64,000 nucleotides of DNA from Alteromonadaceae bacterium M269 (GCA_004353515.1 SMNZ01000007.1:1-64000); one strand, 5' to 3'. Counted from the first letter of the stretch, positions 38,851 to 48,169 are shown. The notes: a model not told the origin generated them from the sequence alone. Translations and numbers: made by a program.

Positions 38851-39789
38851 CTAACCTTGTGCAGCCAAGAAGATACTCTCAGCTATTTTAATATCTTGCA
38901 CAGCCACGCCTGTGAGATCGGCAATAGTAATGTGTTCGTCCTCAGCTCTTCCCATCCCCTTGGCAATTACTTCACCTAGCTCTGAAACCTCTTCCATACG
39001 TATATGATTTCCGCTAAAAGCTTTGGCTATTTCACCTCTGTGCTGACATTGTTCCTTGCTATCAGCAATGAGAAGATCAGCCTTAGCCAGTAACTGAGAG
39101 TCTAGCTCCTGCTTTTCTGTGGTATCTGAGCCAACCGCCGTAATATGAGTGCCAGGCTTGATCCATTCAGCTTTGATGATCGGTTCGGAAGAAGGCGTTG
39201 TTGTGATGATTAATCGAGAATCGTGACACAGCTGCTGAACGGAGTCGGCGATAAGAACACAGAACCCCAAACCCTCCAACTGCCTTTGATATTCAACAAC
39301 ATTTTGCTGATTTCGTCCCCAAACCCTGATGGTTCGGCAGCCAACTATTGAGCTGACGTATTCAGCTTGTAGCTTAGCTTGAGTGCCAGTACCGATAATA
39401 CCAATGCAATCAACATCTTTAGGAGCCAAGTACTTAGCACATACCGCACCCGCAACAGCTGTTCGAACATCAGTTAATAGTCCTTCATCAAGTAAAATAG
39501 CCGCCAATTGTCCTGTTTTTTGTTCAAACAGCTGCATTAATCCGTTGCTGGATGCCAATCCCAATTGTGGATTCTGATAAAACCCTGAAGCTATTTTTAT
39601 AACGTAAAAGCGTTCATCACGAATACAACCATACTTGATATGAACCTCTCCTCTCTCGAGCAGCAATTCACCCACCGGAGGGACGATGCATTTTCCTTGG
39701 CTGTAATCTACAAACCCTTGTTCCAGACTGCCTATGAGATCTACCTGAGGAAGTAACGAGACAATTTGTGTTCTATTTAATATCAGCAT
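38851..39789 (-). CDS. Ornithine cyclodeaminase / mu-crystallin family enzyme
   Basis: 312 residues: the family start (LSLLPQVDLIGSLEQGFVDYSQGKCIVPP-like), EVHIKYGCIRDERFYVIKIASGFY, and the NAD-binding GIIGTGTQAKLQAEYVSSIVGCRTIRVWGRN near residue 128. Members deaminate ornithine to proline or reduce cyclic imines and related amino acids; the substrate here is unknown. It is the last gene of the aminotransferase-lipoprotein operon, 9 bp after the preceding stop. Cytoplasmic. Confidence 0.93.
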   Translation of the reverse strand: MLILNRTQIVSLLPQVDLIGSLEQGFVDYSQGKCIVPPVGELLLERGEVHIKYGCIRDERFYVIKIASGFYQNPQLGLASSNGLMQLFEQKTGQLAAILLDEGLLTDVRTAVAGAVCAKYLAPKDVDCIGIIGTGTQAKLQAEYVSSIVGCRTIRVWGRNQQNVVEYQRQLEGLGFCVLIADSVQQLCHDSRLIITTTPSSEPIIKAEWIKPGTHITAVGSDTTEKQELDSQLLAKADLLIADSKEQCQHRGEIAKAFSGNHIRMEEVSELGEVIAKGMGRAEDEHITIADLTGVAVQDIKIAESIFLAAQG

Positions 39790-39798
39790 AAGTCGTTA

Positions 39799-40419
39799 TC
39801 AATGCGTTAGTATCAGGTATTGTTTAATTTCATCCTTCGTCATCCAGTGAATATCTTCAGCTGGCGCAGCATCAAGCGTGTACCAATAAAAGTCAGAGTG
39901 AATATTCATTTCACCATAATAGTCCAGATACTTTTGATGCTCTGAATGATTTCGAGGCAAATCAGTTGCGGCAACGCTACCACCGCCCCAGGAATGAACC
40001 CCAAGTTTAGCGCTAGGATCAGCACTTCTTTCTTTGCCGGCTAAAAACATATCAGTACCACCAGACGCAACCCACCCATCTCTAGGGATATAGGTATTAA
40101 TGTTGCGCTTACGTATCTCCCGGGATGCAAGCAGATTAATCTCGTCATCAACTGAGCCCGGCACTTCTTCCATAACTAAAACCTCGACTTGAGGGTTAGC
40201 GTCTAACACCTGCTTGATATCTCTGAGTGTATAGCCATAGATAACGCCTTTCATGTAAAGACGCTTCTTGTCATCGCCTTTAAAATAGAAAGACGCGACT
40301 TGATCCCCCTCGGCTTCCAAAAACGCTCTTTGCTCTTCTGGCGTTTCAGGAAAACTAACACAGGCAGTTAACGTAAAGATTAAACTGACCAAAAAGAATT
40401 TAAATATGACGCTCCTCAT
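39799..40419 (-). CDS. ClpP/SDH-fold lipoprotein
   Basis: 206 residues with a clear lipoprotein signal (SVIFKFFLVSLIFTLTAC). The rest resembles the periplasmic serine-dehydratase/ClpP-like proteins: MKGVIYGYTLRDIKQVLDANPQVEVLVMEEVPGSVDDEINL, then GWVASGGTDMFLAGKERSADPSAKLGVHSWGGG. The serine in ASGG is a nucleophile candidate and the histidine in GVHSWG a partner. It starts inside the end of the aminotransferase gene (ATGA overlap). A membrane-anchored protease between two amino-acid enzymes is unusual; the substrate is unknown. Confidence 0.85.
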   Translation of the reverse strand: MRSVIFKFFLVSLIFTLTACVSFPETPEEQRAFLEAEGDQVASFYFKGDDKKRLYMKGVIYGYTLRDIKQVLDANPQVEVLVMEEVPGSVDDEINLLASREIRKRNINTYIPRDGWVASGGTDMFLAGKERSADPSAKLGVHSWGGGSVAATDLPRNHSEHQKYLDYYGEMNIHSDFYWYTLDAAPAEDIHWMTKDEIKQYLILTH

Positions 40420-41543
40420 GATTTACCACCCAAGTACTGATGACGGACGTAGTCTGCAATTCTTGCGAGACCAACTCGAAGGTGTTCCGCAGGTGCACCA
40501 ATTCCTACTCTAAAGTAGCCGTCCATACCATAGACATCCCCAGGGAGAACGAAAACGCTGAGATTTTCTCGTAACTCATGTGCTAATTGAGTCGAATTAA
40601 CGTCCAATTCATAACGCACAAAAGCCATCCCGCCAGCTTTGGGAGGAATAAAAGACACCCAGTCACTGTTTTCATCAATCCATTGCTGCATAATTGACAA
40701 GTTTTCGGTCAGTAATTCTTTGCTGCGATTCAGTACTTTGCTTCTCATCTCAGGTTGTAAGACGATATTAGCCACATATTCGCTAACCGAAGAAGTCGTG
40801 ATACTGGTGTAATCCTTACTTTGCCAGGTTGCGTAAATTTCCTCTGCAGGACCTACGAGCCAACCTAAACGCAAACCCGGCATTGCCATCGCTTTCGACA
40901 ACCCTGAAGTGACAATAGCTTTGTCATATAAATCGGCAAAACTTGGCAGCTCAACGCCATCAAACTCGGCTCCCTTATACACTTCGTCTGCATGCAAGTA
41001 GATATCATGCTTCTTAGCAAAATCGACCAGCTTTTCTATTTGCGAAAGAGGTAAAGTTGAACCGGTAGGGTTGTTAGGGTGGCAAATAGTCAGCATCCGT
41101 GTCTTGTCAGTAACAAGCGACTCAAGCATATCAAGGTCAGGTAACCAGCCAGTGCCCTGCAACAAAGGAACTTCTTTGACCTCAACCTCAAGTGCCTTAG
41201 CCCAACCCGCTATTTGCAGATAATTTGGGACAACCACAATCAGCTCATCTCCAGGTTTTAGTACACTCATGACCATCAAAAAGTTAGCTTCAGCGGAGCC
41301 GTTTGTGACGATAACTTCATCACTGTTCCTATTGTGGTAGAGGTTCGCTATCGTCTCTCGCAGTTCAACGAAACCGTTGGTCCATCCGTATCCTAACTCC
41401 AGTTCAAGAAGCTCAGCTTGCTGCTCCGAAGTCAGTAATTCAGATAATTTATACGGATGTACACCACTGTCAGAAAGATTTAGCTCTACTAAATTCTCAT
41501 AGAGTGATTGAATGCGTTCTAAAGTAAATTCTTGTAATTGCAT
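40416..41543 (-). CDS. Class I/II PLP-dependent aminotransferase
   Basis: 375 residues. Fold-type I motifs: VTNGSAEANFLMVMSVLKPGDE near residue 80, CHPNNPTGSTLP near 155, HADEVYKGAEF near 184, and the PLP lysine in TSGLSKAMAMPGLRLGWLVG near 213-232. GAGGAATTTC precedes ATG 41543. The exact amino acid is unknown. It diverges from the Lrp-type regulator at 41711, which is the likely controller, and is coupled to the lipoprotein and OCD-family genes. Confidence 0.93.
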   Translation of the reverse strand: MQLQEFTLERIQSLYENLVELNLSDSGVHPYKLSELLTSEQQAELLELELGYGWTNGFVELRETIANLYHNRNSDEVIVTNGSAEANFLMVMSVLKPGDELIVVVPNYLQIAGWAKALEVEVKEVPLLQGTGWLPDLDMLESLVTDKTRMLTICHPNNPTGSTLPLSQIEKLVDFAKKHDIYLHADEVYKGAEFDGVELPSFADLYDKAIVTSGLSKAMAMPGLRLGWLVGPAEEIYATWQSKDYTSITTSSVSEYVANIVLQPEMRSKVLNRSKELLTENLSIMQQWIDENSDWVSFIPPKAGGMAFVRYELDVNSTQLAHELRENLSVFVLPGDVYGMDGYFRVGIGAPAEHLRVGLARIADYVRHQYLGGKS

Positions 41544-41710
41544 GAAATTCCTCGCTGCTCGTTAACTCATGAATAAGATACGTTGACCTTTGAGCGTTTT
41601 ACTTTAAATATGATATAAGGAAGGCCGCTTTAGGCGAATGCATAACACATTGAATAACAAGGCTTTGACCTTCGATTCGAAGGTAATCCTCATAAAAACT
41701 TAGGATTCAA

Positions 41711-42157
41711 ATGCTCGATACAATCAACTGGAAAATCATCAAAGCATTGCAGGAGAATGCGAGAATATCCTTTGCTGAGCTAGGTAAAGTTGTGCACCTA
41801 TCGGCTCCGGCAGTGGCAGAGCGCGTAAAGAAACTTGAAGAAAGCGGCGTTATTCAAGGCTACAAACCTAAGCTCGATCTGGATAAATTAGGATATCCCA
41901 TCGTTGCCCAGGTACAGGCAAGAGTTTTCCTTGGTAAGGAGCCTGATTTTATATATTTCGTTAAATCTGTCAGCGGAGTTATTGAATGCAACAATGTCAC
42001 GGGTGAAAAAGCATTTTTACTCAAAGTCGTTGCATCTAACATGAAAGAACTGGATCAGTTGCTCGAAGATTTTTCTAAACTCTGTGAAACCAACTCAATG
42101 ATAGTGCTTTCTCAGATTGTCTCCGACACAGTGCTTACACCACCTCCAAGCAACTAG
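41711..42157 (+). CDS. Lrp/AsnC-family transcriptional regulator
   Basis: 148 residues: an N-terminal winged helix-turn-helix (TINWKIIKALQENARISFAELGKVVHLSAPAVAERVKKLEESG) and a C-terminal RAM/ligand-binding domain (IVAQVQARVFLG through VKSVSGVIECNNVTGEKAFLLKVVA). AGGA precedes ATG 41711. Divergent from the aminotransferase operon by 167 bp, the classic layout for control by the amino acid that operon handles. Confidence 0.95.
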   Translation: MLDTINWKIIKALQENARISFAELGKVVHLSAPAVAERVKKLEESGVIQGYKPKLDLDKLGYPIVAQVQARVFLGKEPDFIYFVKSVSGVIECNNVTGEKAFLLKVVASNMKELDQLLEDFSKLCETNSMIVLSQIVSDTVLTPPPSN

Positions 42158-42172
42158 AGCACGTTGGTCTAG

Positions 42173-42699
42173 CTACTCTTTATCTGCACCATTGCTAAAT
42201 GCACCAAAGGTTTTCTTGTGAGCTTCTTTATATTTACGCTGGGTTTCCTGCAGCTCCTTATATATCTTTTGAAACTCCAGGTACTCATGCAGCATAGATT
42301 GTATAGCTTCGACTTTATCTCCTTCTCTTTACTCAAACTCACTTGTTCCCAACTGAGCAAAGGCCTAGGTGGTAACAAAATCGAGTCCTCGAATAACTAA
42401 ATTCTCGTTAAATTGTTCTTGGCTAATACGCCAATCATACGCATTTTTGCAAACTGTTCTTTTATACGCGAGTTTCGTGCATCCTTCTTCCGGCAATCAA
42501 ACTTCAAGTCAGGATTATCAATATTGGCATTAAAGAAATCCATGAACTCGAAGCGTTTCTGCTCCCACTCCTTTTTAAACAAGGTCAAATGCTTGTATCC
42601 ATACACTTCTATGACTTCGACTTCCTTCTTAGCTTCATCTGCGACTGCAAAGCAGCTAGTCAATTACAAGCCCGCAAATATAACTCTGAGTTTTTGCAT
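42173..42699 (-). pseudogene. Small exported protein gene broken by stops and a frameshift
   Basis: Coding traces run from ATG 42699 (GGGAAA upstream). The signal peptide MQKLRVIFAGL is cut by TAA, then continues LTSCFAVADEAKK and EVEVIEVYGYKHLTLFKKEW. After SRIKEQF a one-base shift is needed to continue as CKNAYDWRISQEQFNEN and GLDFVTT. Two more stops follow, then REGDKVEAIQSMLHEYLEFQ and KIYKELQETQRKYKEAHKK, ending at 42173. The intact protein would have been about 170 residues. The mature start VEVIEVYG is TonB-box-like. This resembles small periplasmic proteins of unknown function in alteromonads. Confidence 0.75.
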
Positions 42700-43204
42700 T
42701 TTATTTCCCATCTAATCTTCTTTTTGCCTTAGGTTAGAACAGTGTTTAGCACAATAATTCTTACTAACGAACACCTAGCTACGAAACCCATCGTAAATCA
42801 TTTAGCATGAAAGCTGCTCAATTTGCACTTCAACACGACATTGAAGTTTTCATTCGTAAATCAGTGCGAACTAGTCGCGTGTAGAAAGCAAGCCTATGAT
42901 CTGCCTAAGTTATTTCACATTATAGTGATACATATTCAAAATTAACCCAAGGTGAATCAAGATAAAATGTTATAGATTTGTTATATATTTCTTGCAGACA
43001 TCCGTTTCAGTTTAGTGCAATTTAATACCCTTGAACTGCCTGCGATGGCATTTTATTATTACCAAGTCTCTTATATTATATTCTGAAGGCAATAAACCAA
43101 CACTGTGACTGCGCTTGTTTGAGAGGCTGGTGCGCATCTCGCATATAAGGTGTTGATTATGACTTACAGAAAACAATAAAAAACTAAAACAAGGTACAAC
43201 GAAA
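42700..43204. other. 505-bp intergenic region
   Basis: AT-rich, with a 25-codon plus-strand ORF (42807-42884, starting MKAAQFALQHDIEV) that has no ribosome site and is probably not real. The promoter of the downstream protease gene must lie here; no clean consensus could be picked out. Confidence 0.4.
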
Positions 43205-44788
43205 ATGAAGTTTAAACTATCCAGAAGTGCGGTTGGATTAGCTGTGTCAGCTCTTCTGACAACTGGCTTATCATTCGGTGCTGCAGCTCAAGATACTGCA
43301 GAGTTGAAGGACTTAATATCTGCTCACCTTAAAGCAGACGCTGCCACATGTAGAATCGACTCTGATTCTCCAATATACAAAGATCAGTGGACCAAGGCTC
43401 TTCAAAGTGGCACTGCAGGTTCTTTGGCGAAAGCTAAGGCTATTAAACGTAATTTCTTAACGAGAAGCAGAACACCGCAAGTTGTTTATCTGGACTTTGA
43501 AGTCGGTGAGCCAACATTTTCAGTGGGTACTGCATTTGGTGGAGGCTTCGCTGGTCTGCTGTTTAACGACCACGTATACACGCAAGAAGAAAGAGATGAG
43601 ATACAGCGCCGCATTGAAGCTGACTACGAAGGCTTTAATTTCACCTTCACACAAGAACAGCCTGAGGAAGGTGATTTTCTTCTACTAGAATTTAACTCGA
43701 ATGACGATCCTGGTGGAACAACTGCTGGTGTAAATCCGGACGGTAGCATTACTTTTGGTATTGCTTCTGAGTTAGATTTTGGTAATGACAATCTTAATAC
43801 TAGCGCTGTGGTAGATGCTAGCTTTTGGGAATTCCTATTTCAACTAGATCCTTCTGGTGGGTTGTTATCTGATTTCTCAGGGATAGTGATTGATGAGAAT
43901 ACAACTCCGGAAGAAGCACTCTCCATCGCTATCGTTAACCAGTCAGCAAACACAGGTGCTCACGAAATCGGCCATACATTAGGCTTAAGACACTATGAAG
44001 CGTTTGGTGCCCCAGGTGACGGCCTCCCCATTACCGGTGTTCCTGCTCCTGACGCGTTCTTCCCTCCGTTTGTAGGGGAACAACTTGCTGCTGAAACACT
44101 AGATCACACTATGGCTTCAGGTGCGAGTTCTGGTATTGGCCTTGAAGACAGTGCAAATGCTGACCGCTTCTTTAGCGAGCGTTCTTTAGCGAAGCTGGCG
44201 ATTAACGATCGTAACCGTTCGTTCTTCCCTCGCATCATCCAAGAAGATAACTTGCGTTATAAGAACTTTATCTTCCTATCTAACTTGAGAGTGCCTAATA
44301 CACTTGATTCAGGTGTTAATGCAGACAGAGTTCTACGTATCTCTGACGCTGTTGTTGAAGGTCGTATCAGTGAGCTAGGCGAAGTTGATACCTACCGTAT
44401 CTTCGTTACACGTCCTAACACAGTATTGAATGCGGAAGTTATCTCAACGGTTGATATCATCGAAGACGATATGTTCCCGCGCGTTCGCGTTTATCGTGAA
44501 GGTTTCGACGGTTCTCGTACACTTATCGGTGAGAATGATGACGAGTTTGAAAGCTTTGACTCATTCCTACACGACCTAGTGTTGGAAGAGAAAGGTATCT
44601 ATGCGATTGAAGTTGATGCGCCTGAGACAGTTCAGTTCGATATCGACGGTGACGGCATCGACGATACTGTACCTTTAATCGACTTTGGTGCAGACACAGA
44701 GCTTGACCTTAGAATCGGTGACTACTCACTTAACGTTTACACAGTAACTAGCCGTGAAAAAAGACAGCGTCGTCGCTTCTTTTACTAA
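43205..44788 (+). CDS. Secreted metzincin-type zinc metalloprotease
   Basis: 527 residues with a signal peptide (cleavage near AAAQ). The zinc site is HEIGHTLGLRH at residues 253-263, the HExxHxxGxxH motif of metzincins, with a probable Met-turn (DHTMASG) about 40 residues later. The N-terminal part (VVYLDFEVGEP to about 140) is family-specific. The last 150 residues form a pre-peptidase C-terminal-like beta domain (EGRISELGEVDTYRIFV, ENDDEFESFDSFLHDLVLEEKGIYAIEV). Probably exported to degrade extracellular protein. AAGG precedes ATG 43205 and a strong terminator follows. Confidence 0.9.
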   Translation: MKFKLSRSAVGLAVSALLTTGLSFGAAAQDTAELKDLISAHLKADAATCRIDSDSPIYKDQWTKALQSGTAGSLAKAKAIKRNFLTRSRTPQVVYLDFEVGEPTFSVGTAFGGGFAGLLFNDHVYTQEERDEIQRRIEADYEGFNFTFTQEQPEEGDFLLLEFNSNDDPGGTTAGVNPDGSITFGIASELDFGNDNLNTSAVVDASFWEFLFQLDPSGGLLSDFSGIVIDENTTPEEALSIAIVNQSANTGAHEIGHTLGLRHYEAFGAPGDGLPITGVPAPDAFFPPFVGEQLAAETLDHTMASGASSGIGLEDSANADRFFSERSLAKLAINDRNRSFFPRIIQEDNLRYKNFIFLSNLRVPNTLDSGVNADRVLRISDAVVEGRISELGEVDTYRIFVTRPNTVLNAEVISTVDIIEDDMFPRVRVYREGFDGSRTLIGENDDEFESFDSFLHDLVLEEKGIYAIEVDAPETVQFDIDGDGIDDTVPLIDFGADTELDLRIGDYSLNVYTVTSREKRQRRRFFY

Positions 44789-44815
44789 GCTATAAACTGA
44801 TTTAACAGAATAACT

Positions 44816-44846
44816 AAAACCCCCAGCTTCTGGGGGTTTTGTTTTT
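44816..44846 (+). terminator. Intrinsic terminator of the protease gene
   Basis: AAAACCCCCAG, loop CTT, CTGGGGGTTTT, then GTTTTT. Confidence 0.92.
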
Positions 44847-44910
44847 AGATAACAAGAAAAATTGATTCACTAAGCTAAAAACCATTGAGCTTTGGAGCAA
44901 GAACTCTGAG

Positions 44911-45192
44911 TTAGCTATCTTCTAGGTCGATATCCATATCAGCGAAGATATCAATAATATCCTCACGCTCAATACGCCTCATATTCAGCACATACATAAT
45001 TTGTAACAACAAATCCGCCCCCATTATTCCCTTGTTCACTTTATTTCTAAGGTTGTCTGCGCTTTGATTTACACCGATACTGCTTAAGCGCTGGCTAAGA
45101 TCTTGGTATTTAACACCTCGACGAGACATCTCAGCCTTTAAAAGCCTTTGTACAAGCTGGCGCCAATTAGCATTTGAGTTTGCGTTATTCAC
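44911..45192 (-). CDS. Small DUF6471-like protein
   Basis: About 93 residues. WRQLVQRLLKAEMSRRGVKYQDLSQRLSSIG and SADNLRNKVNKGIMGADLLLQIMYVL match the DUF6471 pattern, a small helical domain resembling helix-turn-helix proteins. The start is set at GTG 45192 (GGAA upstream) rather than TTG 45204, which lies too close to its AAGG. A DNA-binding role is likely but unproven. It faces away from the yjf cluster and could regulate it, since the two share an intergenic region. Confidence 0.75.
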   Translation of the reverse strand: MNNANSNANWRQLVQRLLKAEMSRRGVKYQDLSQRLSSIGVNQSADNLRNKVNKGIMGADLLLQIMYVLNMRRIEREDIIDIFADMDIDLEDS

Positions 45193-45332
45193 TATGAGTT
45201 CCAAACCTTAAAATGTGACTTATAATTTACACCCAAATAAAATATTATTCAAATAGATATATTTTTATTTGACAAATTACTTTTAAGCTGACTACTATAA
45301 ATACCGACAGTCAGACAACCTAAAGGAGCGTT

Positions 45333-45725
45333 ATGATGACTTGGGATCTTAACCAACTTGAGACCCTATTGAACCAACACGATGATCTCGTGGTAACTCG
45401 CCAAGACAACGTGTTGTTAATTGCGAATTCAGAAGGAATTGATGCTTGGTTAGCAATCAGTGGAGAACAAATACTTGTAGAGTCTATTTTGTTCAACACA
45501 AGTGAAGTGAAAGATACGACGGCACTTAATGAAGAGATCCTTCGTACGCACATGCTATTTCCATTAACAACTATCGGAATATCAAGCATTGGTGATGAAG
45601 ATTACTATGTCGCATTTGGCGCATTAAGTTCGCAATCCAAAGAATCGAGCATAGTCATTGAAGTTGAAACACTGTTCCAAAACGTTGAAGCATTCATTGA
45701 TGCTTATCAAGAACATTTAAGTTAA
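45333..45725 (+). CDS. yjfI: DUF2170 family protein YjfI
   Basis: 130 residues matching the DUF2170/YjfI family: MTWDLNQLETLLNQHDDLVVTRQDN at the start, LRTHMLFPLTTIGISSIG in the middle, EVETLFQNVEAFIDAY at the end. No known activity. AAGGAG lies 6 nt before ATG 45333. First gene of a compact plus-strand cluster with the same order as E. coli yjfI-yjfJ-yjfK-yjfL-yjfM-yjfC plus additions. Cytoplasmic. Confidence 0.88.
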   Translation: MMTWDLNQLETLLNQHDDLVVTRQDNVLLIANSEGIDAWLAISGEQILVESILFNTSEVKDTTALNEEILRTHMLFPLTTIGISSIGDEDYYVAFGALSSQSKESSIVIEVETLFQNVEAFIDAYQEHLS

Positions 45726-45741
45726 TCGAGGAGACAAAATT

Positions 45742-46422
45742 ATGTCGGTATGGAAAAAATTAGTCACAGCGGTTAAAGGTGGTGCAACTGAAGCGGCGCA
45801 GTCAGTCGTCGACAGTCAAGCCATACGCATTCTTGAGCAAGAGATCAGAGAAGCTAAAGACGAATTACGCAAATCTGATCATGCTCGCACTCAGATTCTT
45901 GCCAAGTGCAAATTAGCACAGCAAAAAGTCGACGCGCTAAACAGCTCTATTCAACAATACGAAGAGCATGCACGCAAAGCGGCTGATACAGATAAGCAAC
46001 TTGCGCTAGATTGTGCACAAAAAGTTGTTGATCAGCGTGGTGAGTTAGAAGCTGAGCAAACGTACCTTAACCAGTTCAGACAATCTGAGAAGCAACTTGC
46101 CGCTAACATCGGCCAAGCAAAAGCTAACTTGCGTCGCTTAGAGCAACAAGTGGATATGGTTAAAGCAACCGAATCTGTGCAAAAAGCGCAAGTTTCTGTG
46201 TCTTCGAGTCATATGGGCGCAAACAGCAAAATGAAAACGGCCACTGAGTCACTACAACGCATCATGGATAAGCAAAATATGCGTAGTGCTGAGCTTCAGG
46301 CAGCAGAGGAATTAGCTGCTGATGAGTCGTCTGATGATTTGGAAAAACGTCTAGCGGAGGCCGGTATCAAAGGCGGTCAATCTTCTGCAGATGACGAATT
46401 AAGCCGTATCCTTGGTAAGTAA
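45742..46422 (+). CDS. yjfJ: PspA/IM30-family protein YjfJ
   Basis: 226 residues, almost entirely alpha-helical coiled coil (EQEIREAKDELRKSDHARTQILAKCKLAQQKVDAL and onward), as in PspA and Vipp1, which coat and remodel the inner membrane under stress. The C-terminal DDELSRILGK tail matches YjfJ. 16 bp after yjfI. Its partners here are a K+ channel and DUF350 membrane protein, suggesting it stabilises or senses the membrane around them. Confidence 0.9.
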   Translation: MSVWKKLVTAVKGGATEAAQSVVDSQAIRILEQEIREAKDELRKSDHARTQILAKCKLAQQKVDALNSSIQQYEEHARKAADTDKQLALDCAQKVVDQRGELEAEQTYLNQFRQSEKQLAANIGQAKANLRRLEQQVDMVKATESVQKAQVSVSSSHMGANSKMKTATESLQRIMDKQNMRSAELQAAEELAADESSDDLEKRLAEAGIKGGQSSADDELSRILGK

Positions 46423-46440
46423 GACACCGCTTACTAGATA

Positions 46441-47490
46441 ATGGTTTTATTAAAAAAACTTAAAAAATTTCTGCTTAGAAATTTTGTCAATCTACGCTGG
46501 CACACCATTGTGCTGGCGTTTTTTGTTTATTGCGGCCTAAGTTGGGCATTACTCAGCGCTGCCGGAGAAGAGGCCATTGTCACATGGCCAGACTTTATGT
46601 ACTGGATGGTAGTCACTACCTCCACAGTGGGGTATGGCGATTTATCACCAACTACGCTGTCAGGTAAGTACGTCGCTTCTCTGTTTATTATTCCAGTGGG
46701 CTTAAGTATTTTTGCTTTAGTCATTGGACGTATCGCAGCTTTTATTTCCTTCCAATGGCGCAAAGGGGTTTTAGGTTTGAAAAATTTACATGTATCTGAT
46801 CATATTCTCGTGATCGGTTGGAACCAAGAACGCACAATTAACCTTCTCAACTTGCTTTTGAAAGAAAGAGAACAAAGTGTTGAAAAAGCAGACATAGTTC
46901 TCTGCGTTAGGGTCGATATTGAAAACCCGATGCCAGACAAAATCGAGTTTGTAAAAGTCAGCTCTTTTAACAAAGACACAGACATGGACAGAGCTTGCGT
47001 GAGTGAAGCTTCGGTGATTATTATGGATAATCCAGAAGACGACCTAACTATGACTACAGCTCTCTATTGCAGCAAGCGCAACCCTGATGGCCACTTGCTT
47101 GCTTACTTCAATGATGAATGTCTGGTCGATTTACTCCAAAGCCACTGCCCTAACGTAGAATGCACACCTAGCGTTGCAGTAGAGATGTTAGCTAAGTCAG
47201 CTTTTGATCCAGGCTCCAGTATTCTTCACTACGACTTACTAACACTGGCAGAAGGTGAAGCGCAATACTCTGTATCCATCCCAGAGAATACTAATGACTG
47301 CTCAGTTAAGTCATTATTTGACGGCCTAAAACGCAACTACAACGCGACGCTTATCGGTTGCAATTCAGGAGAAAATACGAGGATAAATCTAAACCCGGAT
47401 TGGTCACTCGTTTTGAAACCCAAGGATAAGATTTACTATATTGCCTCAAGTCGTATCAATAACATCGACTGGCAGCTATTTGAGGGATAA
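46441..47490 (+). CDS. Two-TM potassium channel with TrkA-N/RCK domain
   Basis: 349 residues. TM1 at about 22-42, pore helix and selectivity filter TVGYGD at 62-67, TM2 at about 76-100, then a Rossmann RCK/TrkA-N domain starting HILVIGWNQE near 121, and a C-terminal TrkA-C-like part. This is the MthK-type layout: a tetrameric K+ channel gated by a ligand bound to the RCK ring. The E. coli yjf cluster lacks this gene; here it lies 19 bp after yjfJ and 4 bp before yjfK. Confidence 0.93.
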   Translation: MVLLKKLKKFLLRNFVNLRWHTIVLAFFVYCGLSWALLSAAGEEAIVTWPDFMYWMVVTTSTVGYGDLSPTTLSGKYVASLFIIPVGLSIFALVIGRIAAFISFQWRKGVLGLKNLHVSDHILVIGWNQERTINLLNLLLKEREQSVEKADIVLCVRVDIENPMPDKIEFVKVSSFNKDTDMDRACVSEASVIIMDNPEDDLTMTTALYCSKRNPDGHLLAYFNDECLVDLLQSHCPNVECTPSVAVEMLAKSAFDPGSSILHYDLLTLAEGEAQYSVSIPENTNDCSVKSLFDGLKRNYNATLIGCNSGENTRINLNPDWSLVLKPKDKIYYIASSRINNIDWQLFEG

Positions 47491-47493
47491 GAC

Positions 47494-48144
47494 ATGTTTA
47501 AGAAATGGTTTTCGAATAAAGATAAAGGCACCAAGCCTAAAGCACCAGAAATTATGGGCCTGTACTTAGGCGGCTCGTTCGAGTTAGATGCACTAAAGCT
47601 AAGACTTATCGAGCCTGAACTCATGATTGAAGGAGCTGCTACTCAGCATTTCATTCAGGCTGTTGGCGAAGCTCATTTAGATACAGGCGGTAAAATCCTT
47701 CGATTCTACACTGACGACGATGCTTTTTTACAAGTCGTTCTAGACGGTGGTGATACCGAACAGCATATTACTGATGTGAAGTTATGGTATTTCTATGAGA
47801 CATTAACCATTGGCGATAGCGTGCAATGGCAGGAGTGTTTAAAAAACCGCGTATCACAGCCTAGCTATAAGCTGGAAGACTACACTTATACGCGTGTTTG
47901 GGATGCCGTTGGAGAACACTCTCCACCCGTTGCCGTCACTGAAAAAACATTTGAAGAAGATGGCGATACCAGCGAAACCGACCAATTTATGATGCTCTAT
48001 GAGCGTGTGCTTGAAAACGGTGAAGATACAGAAACGCTGCTCGTTAGTGCCGAAGAAAAAATTGTGAATAACAATCATGATCGATGCTTAGTCATAAGCA
48101 CTGGCTTCGATCTTCAACCTACAGATATAACAATAAATGGCTAA
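47494..48144 (+). CDS. yjfK: DUF2491 family protein YjfK
   Basis: 216 residues matching YjfK/DUF2491: the basic N-terminus FKKWFSNKDKGTKPKAPEIMGLYLGGSFELD, the central GGKILRFYTDDDAFLQVVLDGG and the WYFYETLTI segment. Function unknown; no TM, so soluble. Cluster member between the channel and the DUF350 gene. Confidence 0.87.
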   Translation: MFKKWFSNKDKGTKPKAPEIMGLYLGGSFELDALKLRLIEPELMIEGAATQHFIQAVGEAHLDTGGKILRFYTDDDAFLQVVLDGGDTEQHITDVKLWYFYETLTIGDSVQWQECLKNRVSQPSYKLEDYTYTRVWDAVGEHSPPVAVTEKTFEEDGDTSETDQFMMLYERVLENGEDTETLLVSAEEKIVNNNHDRCLVISTGFDLQPTDITING

Positions 48145-48169
48145 TTAAAGCCTAGATTAAGGAATTATT

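Noticed and set aside
42807-42884. A 25-codon plus-strand ORF starting MKAAQFALQHDIEV
   Set aside because: No ribosome site, no recognised relatives, and within the size expected by chance.
43021-43060. Possible further copy of the TATACCC repeat (AATACCCTTGAACTGCC)
   Set aside because: Only a few bases match the ends, and no partner end or internal block was found.
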